64,000 nt of DNA from assembly GCF_022763245.1 (NCBI RefSeq), contig NZ_JALEGV010000040.1, forward strand, positions 372,001 through 436,000. The letters run 5' to 3'. Positions 55,354 to 64,000 of the stretch are shown here, one piece after another. The notes below the pieces were generated by a model. It had not been told where the DNA came from. It did no database searches and saw only the letters and a list, made by a program, of their open reading frames with translations. Position 1 is the first letter of the stretch. Every line of letters begins with the position of its first letter. Position numbers and translations under genes: made by a program. The DNA is from Oricola sp. (GTDB taxonomy: Bacteria > Pseudomonadota > Alphaproteobacteria > Rhizobiales > Rhizobiaceae).

Positions 55354-56022
55354 TCAGAGCTCTTCTTCGAGCAACCCCGACACGAAATCGAACATGCCCG
55401 GGAGACGGTCCCGGCGCAGCCGTTCCGCCTTGACGATCGCTTTCACGGCGTCGAAGGCGCGATCGAGATCGTCATTGACGATGATGTAGTCATAGGTGCG
55501 CCACTGCTCTATCTCGGTGGCGGCGTTCTTCAGCCGCTTGGCGATCGTCGCCTCGTCGTCCTCGGCGCGGCGGTGCAGCCGGGCTTTCAGTTCCGCCATG
55601 GAAGGCGGCAGGATGAAGATCGACACGACGTCGGCGCGCATCTTCTCGGCCAGTTGGTGGGCGCCCTGCCAGTCGATGTCGAACAGGATGTCGCGGCCCT
55701 GCGCCATCGCCTCTTCGACCGGCCCGCGCGGGGATCCGTAGAAATTGCCGTGCACCTCGGCCGATTCGAGCAATTCGTCATCGTCGCGCAGGCGTTCGAA
55801 TTCACGCTTTGAGATGAAGCGGTAATGCACGCCGTCGATCTCGCTGGCGCGGCGCGCGCGCGTGGTCACGCTGACCGAGAGTTCCAGCCCGGAATCCGTT
55901 TCCAGCAGATTGCGCGCGATCGTCGACTTGCCTGCGCCGGAGGGCGAGGAAAGGACCAGCATGAGGCCGCGGCGCTGTATGGTTTCCGACACCGGGCGGG
56001 CTTTCTTGACATCCGCGTTCAT
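55354..56022 (-). CDS. gmk: Guanylate kinase
   Basis: 222 residues. Phosphorylates GMP to GDP. P-loop [13 protein letters not shown]-binding [19 protein letters not shown] and [13 protein letters not shown]. Start ATG at 56022. It is 10 bases from yicC, on the same strand, a common pair. Confidence 0.96.
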   Translation of the reverse strand: MNADVKKARPVSETIQRRGLMLVLSSPSGAGKSTIARNLLETDSGLELSVSVTTRARRASEIDGVHYRFISKREFERLRDDDELLESAEVHGNFYGSPRGPVEEAMAQGRDILFDIDWQGAHQLAEKMRADVVSIFILPPSMAELKARLHRRAEDDEATIAKRLKNAATEIEQWRTYDYIIVNDDLDRAFDAVKAIVKAERLRRDRLPGMFDFVSGLLEEEL

Positions 56023-56032
56023 GGGCGCGTCC

Positions 56033-56920
56033 TCACTGGAGATTCTGGACCTGCTCGCGGAACTGGTCGATCACGGCCTTCAGGTCGAGGCCGATCGCCG
56101 TCAATGTGGCCGATGCCGATTTGGAGCAGATGGTGTTGGTTTCGCGGTTGAATTCCTGGGCGAGGAAATCGAGCTTGCGGCCGATGGCGCCGCCCTTGCG
56201 CAGCATTTCGCGCGCCGACGCGACATGGGCATGCAGACGGTCGATCTCCTCGCGGATGTCGGCCTTCGTCGCCAGCACGGCCGCTTCGGCATGCAGGCGT
56301 GCCGCGTCGAACGGCGCCGACGCGTCGAGCAAGGCGCTGACCTGTTCCTTCAGGCGCTGGCTGATGGCGGCCGGCTGACTGGCCGGATCCGCTTCGGCTG
56401 CATCGGTCAGGCGTCCGATCGTTTCGACATGGCCGGTGAGGATCGCGCGCAGGGCCTCGCCTTCGGCGACCCGTGCGGCCACCAGGGCCTCCAGCGCCTC
56501 GCCCACCACCTCGAGGCAGGCGCGTGCCGTCGTATCCGGGTCGAGCTCCATCTCGGCGTCGTCGGCGAGGATCACGCCGCGCAGGCCGAGCAGGCCGTCG
56601 GCCGTCGGCGGCGCGACGCCGCATTCCTCGGCGAGGCGCATCGCGGTCGCTGCGAGCGCGCGAAACCGCCCCTCATCGACCGCGGCCGGCGCGCTGCTCT
56701 CCTCCGGCCGGACACTCATGGAAATGGCGATGCTGCCACGCGCAAGCGCTTCGGAGACGCGCTTCTTGATCGGCTGTTCGAGGCGTTCGAGCCCGGTCGG
56801 CAGGCGCAGCCGAACATCGAGCCCCTTGTTGTTGACCGAGCGGATGTCGCAGGCGATTTCCAGGCCGTCGCCGCGTCGGACCGCATTGGCGAAACCGGTC
56901 ATGCTGTGGACTGCCGTCAT
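56033..56920 (-). CDS. yicC: YicC family endoribonuclease
   Basis: 295 residues. Starts [12 protein letters not shown], the family beginning, and ends with [24 protein letters not shown], the DUF1732 signature. ATG at 56920; the extra N-terminal 15 codons of the frame are not family-like. YicC proteins act as endoribonucleases in RNA turnover and are usually next to gmk, as here. mltG lies 57 bases upstream on the same strand. Confidence 0.92.
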   Translation of the reverse strand: MTAVHSMTGFANAVRRGDGLEIACDIRSVNNKGLDVRLRLPTGLERLEQPIKKRVSEALARGSIAISMSVRPEESSAPAAVDEGRFRALAATAMRLAEECGVAPPTADGLLGLRGVILADDAEMELDPDTTARACLEVVGEALEALVAARVAEGEALRAILTGHVETIGRLTDAAEADPASQPAAISQRLKEQVSALLDASAPFDAARLHAEAAVLATKADIREEIDRLHAHVASAREMLRKGGAIGRKLDFLAQEFNRETNTICSKSASATLTAIGLDLKAVIDQFREQVQNLQ

Positions 56921-56977
56921 CCTTGCCCCCTTGCCAGCCTTCGGCCTGCACGCCGGCCGCCCCATGCGGCCGTCGCG

Positions 56978-58177
56978 TCAGTTTTGCGCCGGCAGCTGGG
57001 CTTCCTCGGCCTTCTTGGCGGCCTCCGCCGCGCGCTGGCGTTCGATCTCCCGCCAACGGCGCACATTGGCGTTATGCTCGGACAGAGTCTCGGCGAAGAC
57101 GTGTCCACCGGTGCCGTCGGCCACGAAGAACAGGTCGTTGGTCACCGACGGGTTGGCCACCGCCTCCAGCGACGCGCGGCCCGGAATGGCGATCGGACCC
57201 GGCGGCAGGCCGACGATCTGATAGGTGTTGTAGGGCGTCAGCTTGTCGATGTCGGACCGGTAGATCGGCCGGTCGGAGGGTTTGCCCTCGCCGCCGAAGA
57301 GACCGTAGATGATGGTCGGGTCGGACTGCAGCTTCATGCCCTTGCGCAGGCGGTTGATGAAGACGCCGGCCACACGCGACCGTTCGTTGGGAACAGCCGT
57401 TTCCTTCTCGACGATCGACGCGAGCGTCACGAATTCGTTGATGTCCTTCAGCGGAAGGTCGGCACGCCGGTTGGCCCAGGTTTCCTCGATGATGGCGCGC
57501 TGCTGCGCCTGCATGGACGAGATCAGCTCGGCGCGGGTGGTGCCGCGCGAGAATTTCTGCGTGTCGGCGACGAGCATGCCTTCCGCCGGAACCTCCTCCG
57601 GCATCTCGCCGGTCAGGAGTTCGTTCTCCTCGATGCGCTGCAGCGCCTGGGTGACGGTCATGCCTTCCACGACGGTCAGCGGATGCAGGATCGCGCGGCC
57701 GGTGACGAGGATGTCCATGACGTCCTTCATCGAGGCGCCGGCCTTGAACTCGTATTCGCCGGCCTTGAAGTCGCTCTCGTGACCGTAGATCCGGACACCG
57801 GCCTGGAAGATGCGGGAATTGGAGATGATGTTGCGGCTTTCAAGGCTCGTCGCGATCTGGCTGAGGCTCGATCCCGGACGCACGGCGTGGGTCGCCGCGA
57901 GCACGCTCGGGCCGGGCTCCTCGAAACGCTTCTTGCCATAGTAGAGCGCCGCGCCGACGCCGACCATGCCGAGCACGACCAGCGTGATCAGGAAGTTGAA
58001 GAACACCACGACCTGGCTGCGCGCCGCGCGCGCCCGTCCGGGCGGAGCGACGGCCGCTTCGGGCCGCAATGCCTGCTTTGGCGATTGCAGGATGATTCGC
58101 TCGTCACCTGCCCCTCGCGAGCCGGCGGGATGGTCGACTGACAAAGGCCTGCGTCCGAAATGGTTTTCGCTGTTCAC
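56978..58177 (-). CDS. mltG: Endolytic murein transglycosylase MltG
   Basis: 399 residues from GTG at 58177 (AGGG at -8); an earlier GTG at 58228 would add 17 residues with no RBS. One membrane helix (VVVFFNFLITLVVLGMVGVG) then the YceG catalytic domain with the active Glu in LASIVEKETAVPNER, LRKGMKLQSDPTIIYGL and YNTYQIVGLPPGPIAIPG. It cuts nascent peptidoglycan glycan strands, setting their length. A Gln/Ala-rich tail follows. Downstream of fabF in the usual order. Confidence 0.94.
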   Translation of the reverse strand: MNSENHFGRRPLSVDHPAGSRGAGDERIILQSPKQALRPEAAVAPPGRARAARSQVVVFFNFLITLVVLGMVGVGAALYYGKKRFEEPGPSVLAATHAVRPGSSLSQIATSLESRNIISNSRIFQAGVRIYGHESDFKAGEYEFKAGASMKDVMDILVTGRAILHPLTVVEGMTVTQALQRIEENELLTGEMPEEVPAEGMLVADTQKFSRGTTRAELISSMQAQQRAIIEETWANRRADLPLKDINEFVTLASIVEKETAVPNERSRVAGVFINRLRKGMKLQSDPTIIYGLFGGEGKPSDRPIYRSDIDKLTPYNTYQIVGLPPGPIAIPGRASLEAVANPSVTNDLFFVADGTGGHVFAETLSEHNANVRRWREIERQRAAEAAKKAEEAQLPAQN

Positions 58178-58329
58178 ATCGAAACCCTGTGTTTGTGGCC
58201 GATCTTCACGGCAGGACCCCATCGACACAAGCCATACAACGGCGTTGGCCGACTATGTCCAGATGAATCGAGCCTGGCGGGACGCAAAAAGCGTTGAAAA
58301 ACGATTATGGCGAAACCGTGCTGCCCGGA

Positions 58330-59598
58330 TCACGCCTGGTAACGGCGCAGCACCAGTGACGCGTTCGTTCCGCCAAAACCGAAGGAATTCGACAGGGCCA
58401 CGTTGATCTCGCGCTCCCGCTTGACGTGCGGAACGAGGTCGATTGCCGTTTCCACGTCCGGATTGTCGAGATTAAGCGTGGGCGGCGCGACATTGTCGCG
58501 AATCGCAAGCGCGCAGAAGATCGCCTCGACCGCGCCGGCAGCGCCGAGCAGGTGGCCGATCGACGACTTCGTCGACGACATGGAGATCTTCGTAGCGGAA
58601 TCGCCGATGACGCGCTCCACGGCGCCGAGCTCGATCGTGTCGGCCATGGTGGAGGTGCCGTGGGCGTTGATGTAGTCGATGTCGGACGGATCGACGCCGG
58701 CACGCTTCAGCGCCGCGCGCATGCAACGCTCCGCCCCCTCGCCGTCTTCCGACGGTGCGGTGATGTGATAGGCGTCGCCGGACAGGCCGTAGCCGATCAC
58801 TTCGGCATAGATCTTTGCGCCACGCGCCTTGGCGTGTTCCAGCTCTTCCAGAACGACGATGCCGGAGCCCTCGCCCATGACGAAGCCGTCACGGTCGCGG
58901 TCATAGGGCCGCGATGCGGCGGTCGGCGTGTCGTTGTAGGAGGTCGAGAGTGCCTTGCAGGCGGCAAAGCCCGCCAGCGAGATGCGGCTGATCGGCGATT
59001 CGGTGCCGCCGGCGACCATGACGTCCGCGTCGCCAAGCGCGATCAGGCGGCTGGCGTCGCCGATGGCGTGCGCGCCGGTCGAACAGGCCGTGACGACGGA
59101 ATGGTTCGGGCCGCGCAGCTTGTGGCGGATCGACACCTGACCGCCGGCCAGGTTGATCAGGCGGCCGGGAATGAAGAAGGGCGAGATACGCCGCGGACCG
59201 CGGTCGCGCAGCGTGTAGCCGGCTTCGACGATACCTTCGATGCCACCAATGCCGGACCCGACCAGAACGCCGGTCGAACACTGGTCCTCGTCGCTTTGCG
59301 GATGCCAATCGGCGTCATCGAGCGCCTGGTCGGCGGCCGCGACCGCGTAGAGGATGAAGGGATCGATCTTGCGCTGTTCCTTCGGCTCCATCCAGTCGTC
59401 GGCATTGAAGGTGCCGTCGGAGCCGTCGCCGAAGGGTATGCGGCAGGCAATCTGCGCCGGAATATCGCTAACGTCAAAATCGGTCACGCGTCCGGCAGCG
59501 CTCTCGCCTGCCAGAAGACGTGTCCAGCTCGTGTCGGCGTTGGCTCCCAAGGGAGAAACCATGCCGATGCCGGTGATGACAACCCGCCGTAAGGTCAT
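58330..59598 (-). CDS. fabF: Beta-ketoacyl-ACP synthase II
   Basis: 422 residues. Condenses malonyl-ACP with acyl-ACP. Active site Cys172 (VVTACSTGAHAIG), the first His in NAHGTST and the second in SSIGHLLGAAGAVEA. Begins RRVVITGIGMVSPLG. ATG at 59598. It follows acpP, with a terminator between; mltG is next downstream. Confidence 0.97.
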   Translation of the reverse strand: MTLRRVVITGIGMVSPLGANADTSWTRLLAGESAAGRVTDFDVSDIPAQIACRIPFGDGSDGTFNADDWMEPKEQRKIDPFILYAVAAADQALDDADWHPQSDEDQCSTGVLVGSGIGGIEGIVEAGYTLRDRGPRRISPFFIPGRLINLAGGQVSIRHKLRGPNHSVVTACSTGAHAIGDASRLIALGDADVMVAGGTESPISRISLAGFAACKALSTSYNDTPTAASRPYDRDRDGFVMGEGSGIVVLEELEHAKARGAKIYAEVIGYGLSGDAYHITAPSEDGEGAERCMRAALKRAGVDPSDIDYINAHGTSTMADTIELGAVERVIGDSATKISMSSTKSSIGHLLGAAGAVEAIFCALAIRDNVAPPTLNLDNPDVETAIDLVPHVKREREINVALSNSFGFGGTNASLVLRRYQA

Positions 59599-59611
59599 GA
59601 AATCAAACCTG

Positions 59612-59635
59612 AAAACGCCGGCCTTGGGGCCGGCG
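59612..59635 (-). terminator. Terminator between acpP and fabF
   Basis: On the minus strand a perfect 8-bp GC stem (59628-59635 with 59616-59623) and a 4-base loop are followed by TTTT. It lies 20 bases after the acpP stop. It would end most acpP transcripts and leave fabF with read-through or its own promoter. Confidence 0.8.
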
Positions 59636-59655
59636 AGTTCATATCCGAACGCCGA

Positions 59656-59892
59656 TCAGGCGTTGGCTTTTTCGATGAACTTCACGGCGTCGCCGACCGT
59701 GAGGATGGTCTCGGCGGCGTCGTCCGGAATTTCGACGCCGAATTCTTCTTCGAACGCCATCACGAGCTCGACGGTGTCGAGACTGTCGGCGCCCAGATCG
59801 TCAATGAAGCTTGCGCTCTCGGTCACCTTCTCGGCATCGACGCCCAGATGTTCAACAACGATCTTCTTGACCCGTTCTGCGATGTCGCTCAT
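59656..59892 (-). CDS. acpP: Acyl carrier protein
   Basis: 78 residues, acidic. Carries acyl intermediates on phosphopantetheine, attached to Ser37 in [12 protein letters not shown]. The rest of the helix bundle ([35 protein letters not shown]) is complete. Own terminator after; a 120-base gap to fabG upstream could hold its promoter. Confidence 0.98.
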   Translation of the reverse strand: MSDIAERVKKIVVEHLGVDAEKVTESASFIDDLGADSLDTVELVMAFEEEFGVEIPDDAAETILTVGDAVKFIEKANA

Positions 59893-60012
59893 GTCGGTTT
59901 CCCTCGACTTTGGAGTTTTTCAGATTGTGGTTATCTTCAGTGTCCGGGCTAATCAAGTCGCAACGCGCCGTTGGCGACAACTTTGTTCACCCGAAAAGGC
60001 CGCAAAAGCCCG

Positions 60013-60750
60013 TCAAATCATGGCCATGCCACCATTCACATGGATGGTCTGCCCGGTGATGTAGCCTGCTTCGCCGGCCGCCAGAAACGCCACCGCAGCA
60101 GCCACTTCCGCGCCTGTTCCCATGCGTTTCATGGGGATCGCCCCCATGATCGAATCCCTTTGCCGCTCGTTCAGCTTGTCGGTCATCGCGCTCTCGATGA
60201 AGCCCGGCGCGACGCAGTTCACGGTCACGTTGCGCGAGGCGATCTCCTGAGCGAGCGACTTGGAAAAGCCGATGACGCCGGCCTTGGAGGCGCAGTAGTT
60301 CGCCTGGCCCGGATTGCCGGTCACGCCAACGACGGACGAGATGTTGATGATGCGGCCATGGCGGCGGCGCATCATCGGATGGGTGAGCTGACGGGTCAGC
60401 CGGAAGACCGAGTTCAGGTTGATGTCGATGACCGAATCCCAGTCCTCGTCCGACATGCGCACGAACAGGCCGTCCTTGGTGATGCCGGCATTGTTGACGA
60501 GGATGTCCACGCCTTCCAGCGTCGCTTCCGCGTCGTCGGCGAGCGCCTTGACCGCGTCGCGGTCGGACAGGTCGGCCGGGAAGACATGCACCCGGTCGCC
60601 GAGATCGGCCGCCAGCGCATCCAGTTTCTCGCGGCGCGTGCCGTGCAGGCCGACAATGGCGCCCTGGGCGTGCAGCGTGCGGGCGATCGCCTCGCCGATA
60701 CCGCCGGACGCGCCGGTGATAAGGGCCTTTCGGCCCGTCAGATCGAACAT
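60013..60750 (-). CDS. fabG: 3-oxoacyl-ACP reductase
   Basis: 245-residue NADPH-dependent SDR. TGASGGIGEAIA (cofactor), NNAG, the Ser of NISSVVGVTGNPGQ, and YCASKAG (YxxxK). Reduces 3-oxoacyl-ACP in fatty acid elongation. ATG at 60750; fabD is 32 bases upstream on the same strand. Confidence 0.97.
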   Translation of the reverse strand: MFDLTGRKALITGASGGIGEAIARTLHAQGAIVGLHGTRREKLDALAADLGDRVHVFPADLSDRDAVKALADDAEATLEGVDILVNNAGITKDGLFVRMSDEDWDSVIDINLNSVFRLTRQLTHPMMRRRHGRIINISSVVGVTGNPGQANYCASKAGVIGFSKSLAQEIASRNVTVNCVAPGFIESAMTDKLNERQRDSIMGAIPMKRMGTGAEVAAAVAFLAAGEAGYITGQTIHVNGGMAMI

Positions 60751-60782
60751 GTGCTCATCCTCCCGGATTGCGTATCAGGCGT

Positions 60783-61736
60783 TCAGTGGCCGGCGTTCGC
60801 CTGGAGGAACGCTTCTATATCGGCGGGATTGTTGATTGCAATGCCCGCCAGCGCCTTGTCGATGCGGCGCGCAAGGCCGGTCAGCACCTTGCCGGAACCG
60901 GCTTCGACCAGGCGATCGACGCCCGATCCGGCGAACCATTCCACCGTCTCGCGCCAGCGCACCTGCCCCGTGACCTGGTCGACCAGGCGGTGAACGATGT
61001 CGGCCGCTTCGGTTGCCGGCGCGACCGCGACATTGGCGATCACCGGCACGGACGGCGTGTTGATTGTGACGTTTGCGAGAGCCTCGCGCATCGCCTCGGC
61101 CGCCGGCGCCATCAGCGCGGAATGGAACGGCGCGGAGACGGGCAACATCAACGCACGCTTGGCGCCCTTGTCGGAGGCGAGTGCCGCCGCGCGCTCGACC
61201 GCGGCCTTCGCGCCGGAAATCACGAGCTGGCCGCCGCCATTGTCGTTGGCGATCTGGCAGACGCTGTCGGTCTCGCCGGCCGCAGCCTCGCAGACGAAGT
61301 CCACGTCATCGACTTCAAGACCGATGATCGCGGCCATCGCGCCCTCGCCCACCGGCACGGCGGCCTGCATGGCGTTGCCGCGGATGCGCAGGAGACGGGC
61401 AGTGTCTGCAAGCGAAAACGTGCCGGCCGCGCAATGGGCGGAATATTCGCCGAGAGAATGGCCAGCGACGCAGGCGACGTTGCCCGCAAGCGCGTAGCCG
61501 TTGGCTTCCAGCACACGAACGACCGCCATCGACACGGCCATCAGCGCAGGCTGGGCGTTGGCCGTCAGCGTCAGCGCGTCTTCGGGACCGTCCCACATGA
61601 TCGTCGACAGTTTCTCGCCGAGCGCCTCGTCCACCTCCGCGAAGACGTCGCGCGCTTCCGTGAAGGCGTCGGCCAGTTCCCGGCCCATGCCCACGGCCTG
61701 GCTGCCTTGTCCCGGAAAGGTGAATGCTGTCGTCAT
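60783..61736 (-). CDS. fabD: Malonyl-CoA--ACP transacylase
   Basis: 317 residues from the ATG at 61736 (the long frame to 62072 is a shadow). Loads malonate on ACP. FTFPGQGSQ at the start, active Ser94 in GHSLGEYSA, and the catalytic His in PVSAPFHSALM. First gene of the fabD-fabG-acpP-fabF block. Divergent from the flavoprotein gene. Confidence 0.97.
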   Translation of the reverse strand: MTTAFTFPGQGSQAVGMGRELADAFTEARDVFAEVDEALGEKLSTIMWDGPEDALTLTANAQPALMAVSMAVVRVLEANGYALAGNVACVAGHSLGEYSAHCAAGTFSLADTARLLRIRGNAMQAAVPVGEGAMAAIIGLEVDDVDFVCEAAAGETDSVCQIANDNGGGQLVISGAKAAVERAAALASDKGAKRALMLPVSAPFHSALMAPAAEAMREALANVTINTPSVPVIANVAVAPATEAADIVHRLVDQVTGQVRWRETVEWFAGSGVDRLVEAGSGKVLTGLARRIDKALAGIAINNPADIEAFLQANAGH

Positions 61737-61878
61737 ATGCGGGCCTCGTTTGAAAGTCGCGACGGTTTGGTCAATGCGTCTCGCCCTGTCAAGACCGCCA
61801 TATGGGATCGCCCTGTGGCAATTGCACCCCGTCGGCAGGATTGTATCATGAATCGTCCGCAAAACGTGGGAGGCGGTT

Positions 61879-63528
61879 TTGGAGACATCCTTTGACGCGA
61901 TCGTCGTCGGCGCAGGCCTGTCGGGGCTGGTCGCGGCGGCCGAACTCGGCGACCGCGGCAAGCGCGTGCTCATCGTCGACCAGGAGGGCGAACAGTCGCT
62001 CGGCGGACAGGCCTTCTGGTCGCTCGGCGGCCTGTTCATGGTCGACACGCCCGAACAGCGCCGCCTGCGCATCCGCGACAGCCACGACCTGGCGACGCTC
62101 GACTGGATGGGATCGGCGCAGTTCGACCGGCCGGAAGATCACTGGCCGCGGCAATGGGCGGGCGCCTATCTCGATTTCGCCGCCGGCGAGATGCGCGCCT
62201 GGCTCGCGCGGATGGGCATGCGGTGGTTTCCGGTCGTCGGATGGGCGGAGCGCGGCGGGGCGTTCGCCTCGGGACACGGCAATTCCGTTCCACGCTTCCA
62301 CATTGCCTGGGGCGCAGGCCCGGGCGTGCTCGCTCCCTTCATAGCACGCGTCCGCGCCCATGAAGACGCCGGCCGCATCACCCTCGCCTTCCGCCACCGG
62401 GTCTCCGAGATCGAATGCCATGCCGGCGCAATTTCGGGCGTCAGCGGCGAGGTTCTCGCTGGAAGCGACGCCGAGCGGGGCCGCGAGAGCAATCGCGACA
62501 CGGTCGGCACGTTCCGCTTCGAAGCGCCCAGCGTCATCGTCACGACCGGCGGCATCGGCGGCAATCTGGAGGCCGTGCGCGACGCCTGGCCGCGCGACCG
62601 GCTGGGCGAGCCGCCGGCGCAGATGGTTTGCGGCGTGCCGGCGCATGTCGACGGGCGCGGCATCGCGATCGCCCGGGCTGCCGGCGGCGCGACAATCAAC
62701 GAAGACAGGATGTGGCACTATACCGAGGGCCTGAAGAACTGGGATCCGATCTGGCCGAATCACGGGATACGCATCCTGCCCGGTCCGTCCTCGATGTGGT
62801 TCGACGCGACGGGCGAGCGCCTTCCCGCGCCCTGCCTGCCCGGCTTCGACACGCTGTCGACGCTGAAACACCTGCGCCGCACGGGCCATGACCATTCCTG
62901 GTTCATCCTCACCCAGAAGGTGATCGAGAAGGAGTTCGCGCTCTCCGGTTCCGAACAGAACCCCGACCTGACCTCCGGCCGATGGAGCGAGGTGCTGAAA
63001 TCACGGCTCGGCAAGGGAGCGCCCGGGCCGGTGGAGGCGTTCAAGGCGCATGGCGAGGATTTCGTCGTGCGCAACACGCTGGAAGAACTCGTGGCCGGCA
63101 TGAACCAACTGGCCGGTGCGCATCTGATCGATCCGGCGCATGTTCGCGCCCAGATCGAGGCGCGCGACGCGCAGATCGCCAACCCCTTCTCCAAGGATGC
63201 GCAGGTGACCGCGATCCGCGGCGCGCGCGCCTATCTCGGCGACCGGCTGATCCGCACCGCAAAGCCGCACCGCTTCCTCGATCCGGCCAACGAACCGCTG
63301 ATCGCCGTCCGGCTGCATGTGCTCACGCGCAAGACGCTCGGCGGGCTGCACACCGACCTTTCCTCGCGCGTCCTCGACACGACAGGAGAGCCAGTCCCCG
63401 GCCTGTTCGCGGCGGGCGAGGCTGCCGGTTTCGGCGGCGGCGGCTATCACGGCTACAACGCGCTGGAGGGTACGTTTCTCGGCGGCTGCATCTTCTCCGG
63501 CCGCGCCGCTGGGCGGGCGGCGGGTTGA
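61879..63528 (+). CDS. FAD-binding dehydrogenase
   Basis: 549-residue flavoprotein of the FAD_binding_2 (fumarate reductase/ketosteroid dehydrogenase-like) family. N-terminal AIVVGAGLSGLVAAAELGDRGKRVLIVDQEG binds FAD, then QSLGGQAFWSLGG; the C-terminal part has TRKTLGGLHTDLSSRVLD and GLFAAGEAAGFGGGGYHGYNALEG, typical of the group. No signal peptide. The start is TTG at 61879 with GGGAGG before it. Substrate unknown; annotation as 'FAD-binding dehydrogenase' is usual for these. Confidence 0.88.
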   Translation: METSFDAIVVGAGLSGLVAAAELGDRGKRVLIVDQEGEQSLGGQAFWSLGGLFMVDTPEQRRLRIRDSHDLATLDWMGSAQFDRPEDHWPRQWAGAYLDFAAGEMRAWLARMGMRWFPVVGWAERGGAFASGHGNSVPRFHIAWGAGPGVLAPFIARVRAHEDAGRITLAFRHRVSEIECHAGAISGVSGEVLAGSDAERGRESNRDTVGTFRFEAPSVIVTTGGIGGNLEAVRDAWPRDRLGEPPAQMVCGVPAHVDGRGIAIARAAGGATINEDRMWHYTEGLKNWDPIWPNHGIRILPGPSSMWFDATGERLPAPCLPGFDTLSTLKHLRRTGHDHSWFILTQKVIEKEFALSGSEQNPDLTSGRWSEVLKSRLGKGAPGPVEAFKAHGEDFVVRNTLEELVAGMNQLAGAHLIDPAHVRAQIEARDAQIANPFSKDAQVTAIRGARAYLGDRLIRTAKPHRFLDPANEPLIAVRLHVLTRKTLGGLHTDLSSRVLDTTGEPVPGLFAAGEAAGFGGGGYHGYNALEGTFLGGCIFSGRAAGRAAG

Positions 63529-63660
63529 CCGGAGTCGCCGTTTCGTCACAGCGGGAAAAATTCGCGGCGGGCGGCGCGTGGGGACTTGAAAACCAGTGAC
63601 GCCGGACCGATTCTTCTGCGCGTACAGCCCCGCTCCGGTGGCTCTTTTCGAGTATCCATC

Positions 63661-63963
63661 ATGTCGCATCAGGCGGCGCCCGATCTCACCCTCCCCGCAC
63701 CCTCCGTTTCAATCGCCGACCGTCCCGCGCAATTGCCGCTGACAGCCGCCATGATTTTCGGCATCGCCGGCCTGTTCCTGTTCCTGTCGTCGCAGATCCT
63801 GGTGATCGCGGCGGCGGTGATCTGGGCGGTCGGAACGTCGCTTCACCTGGCAATCGCCGGCTTCTCCGTCCTCGGCACGGCCGTCGGCGCGCCGGTCGCC
63901 TGGCTCATCTGGAAGATCCTGGTCATGGCTATCCAGGCCGAACGCGACCCGGCGAACAACTGA
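63661..63963 (+). CDS. Small two-helix membrane protein
   Basis: 100 residues from the ATG at 63661; frame opens earlier at 63586 without RBS. Two hydrophobic stretches (about 30-62, and 70-92: LAIAGFSVLGTAVGAPVAWLIWKILVMAI) with a polar N-terminus and DPANN end. No recognised family. Likely inner membrane. A further ATG at 63982 may begin the next gene, which is cut by the end of the window. Confidence 0.6.
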   Translation: MSHQAAPDLTLPAPSVSIADRPAQLPLTAAMIFGIAGLFLFLSSQILVIAAAVIWAVGTSLHLAIAGFSVLGTAVGAPVAWLIWKILVMAIQAERDPANN

Positions 63964-64000
63964 GCTGCGAGAACACTGCCAATGCTGACCGATCTCGGGC

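Noticed and set aside
63570-63610. Sequence resembling a tRNA-Ser anticodon loop
   Set aside because: No acceptor, D or T stems can be formed around it.

Overview
The window is 64 kb of chromosomal DNA from a GC-rich alphaproteobacterium, most likely of the Hyphomicrobiales (Rhizobiales). The evidence is the set of gene neighbourhoods: lptF-lptG-lptD-surA-pdxA-rsmA facing gmk-yicC-mltG-fabF-acpP-fabG-fabD, uvrC-pgsA-moaD-moaE, purM-purN divergent from a PgsA-like/AI-2E/hdaA/ppk/ppx block, Omp25-type porins, a HWE-family bacteriophytochrome kinase and single-domain receivers. I cannot name the genus. Genes are tightly packed, often with 1-4 base stop/start overlaps. I see no insertion sequence, prophage, integron or CRISPR array.

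Layout. 1-7.1 kb: a truncated hypothetical, pcp, aspS, a LuxR-type regulator with an exported amidase, and rnd. 7.1-14 kb: a small low-GC orphan, then a long minus-strand block ppx, ppk, hdaA, AI-2E-type permease, CDP-alcohol phosphatidyltransferase. 14-18 kb: purM-purN, a flavin monooxygenase, and a MarR-DUF4345 operon with a clear palindromic operator. 18-25.6 kb: a ParDE-type toxin-antitoxin pair, a stand-alone molybdopterin oxidoreductase, rlmJ, a secreted Cys protein, a lipoprotein RNase T2, a GST, an Omp25-like porin and a Ca/Na antiporter. 25.6-30 kb: a pteridine-reductase-like SDR, uvrC, pgsA, moaD, moaE. 30-36.5 kb: a second Omp25/31-like protein, heme oxygenase plus bacteriophytochrome (bphO-bphP), a single-domain receiver, tRNA-Ala(CGC), hemolysin-III, a thioesterase, ndk.

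36.5-44.1 kb: a DinB protein, a FecR-domain protein followed by a CHASE2 class III nucleotide cyclase, a 350-base non-coding stretch with a strong inverted repeat, a secreted protein built of five 16-residue glycine-rich repeats, an ABC-F ATPase and a methyltransferase. 44.1-47.5 kb: a bitopic membrane protein, a methyltransferase, holC and pepA. 47.7-55.3 kb: outer-membrane assembly genes (lptF, lptG, lptD, surA-like) running into pdxA and rsmA. 55.3-61.7 kb: gmk, yicC, mltG and the fatty-acid synthesis cluster, with an intrinsic terminator just after acpP. 61.9-64 kb: a flavoprotein dehydrogenase and a small membrane protein.

Most of the window is core housekeeping. The least explained parts are the light-sensing locus with two related receiver domains (30.9-34.4 kb), the FecR/CHASE2-cyclase and repeat-protein region (37-41.3 kb), the MarR operon whose operator lies inside a recognisable promoter, and the small low-GC gene at 7.1 kb. 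I found no clear case of a wholly new multi-gene system.
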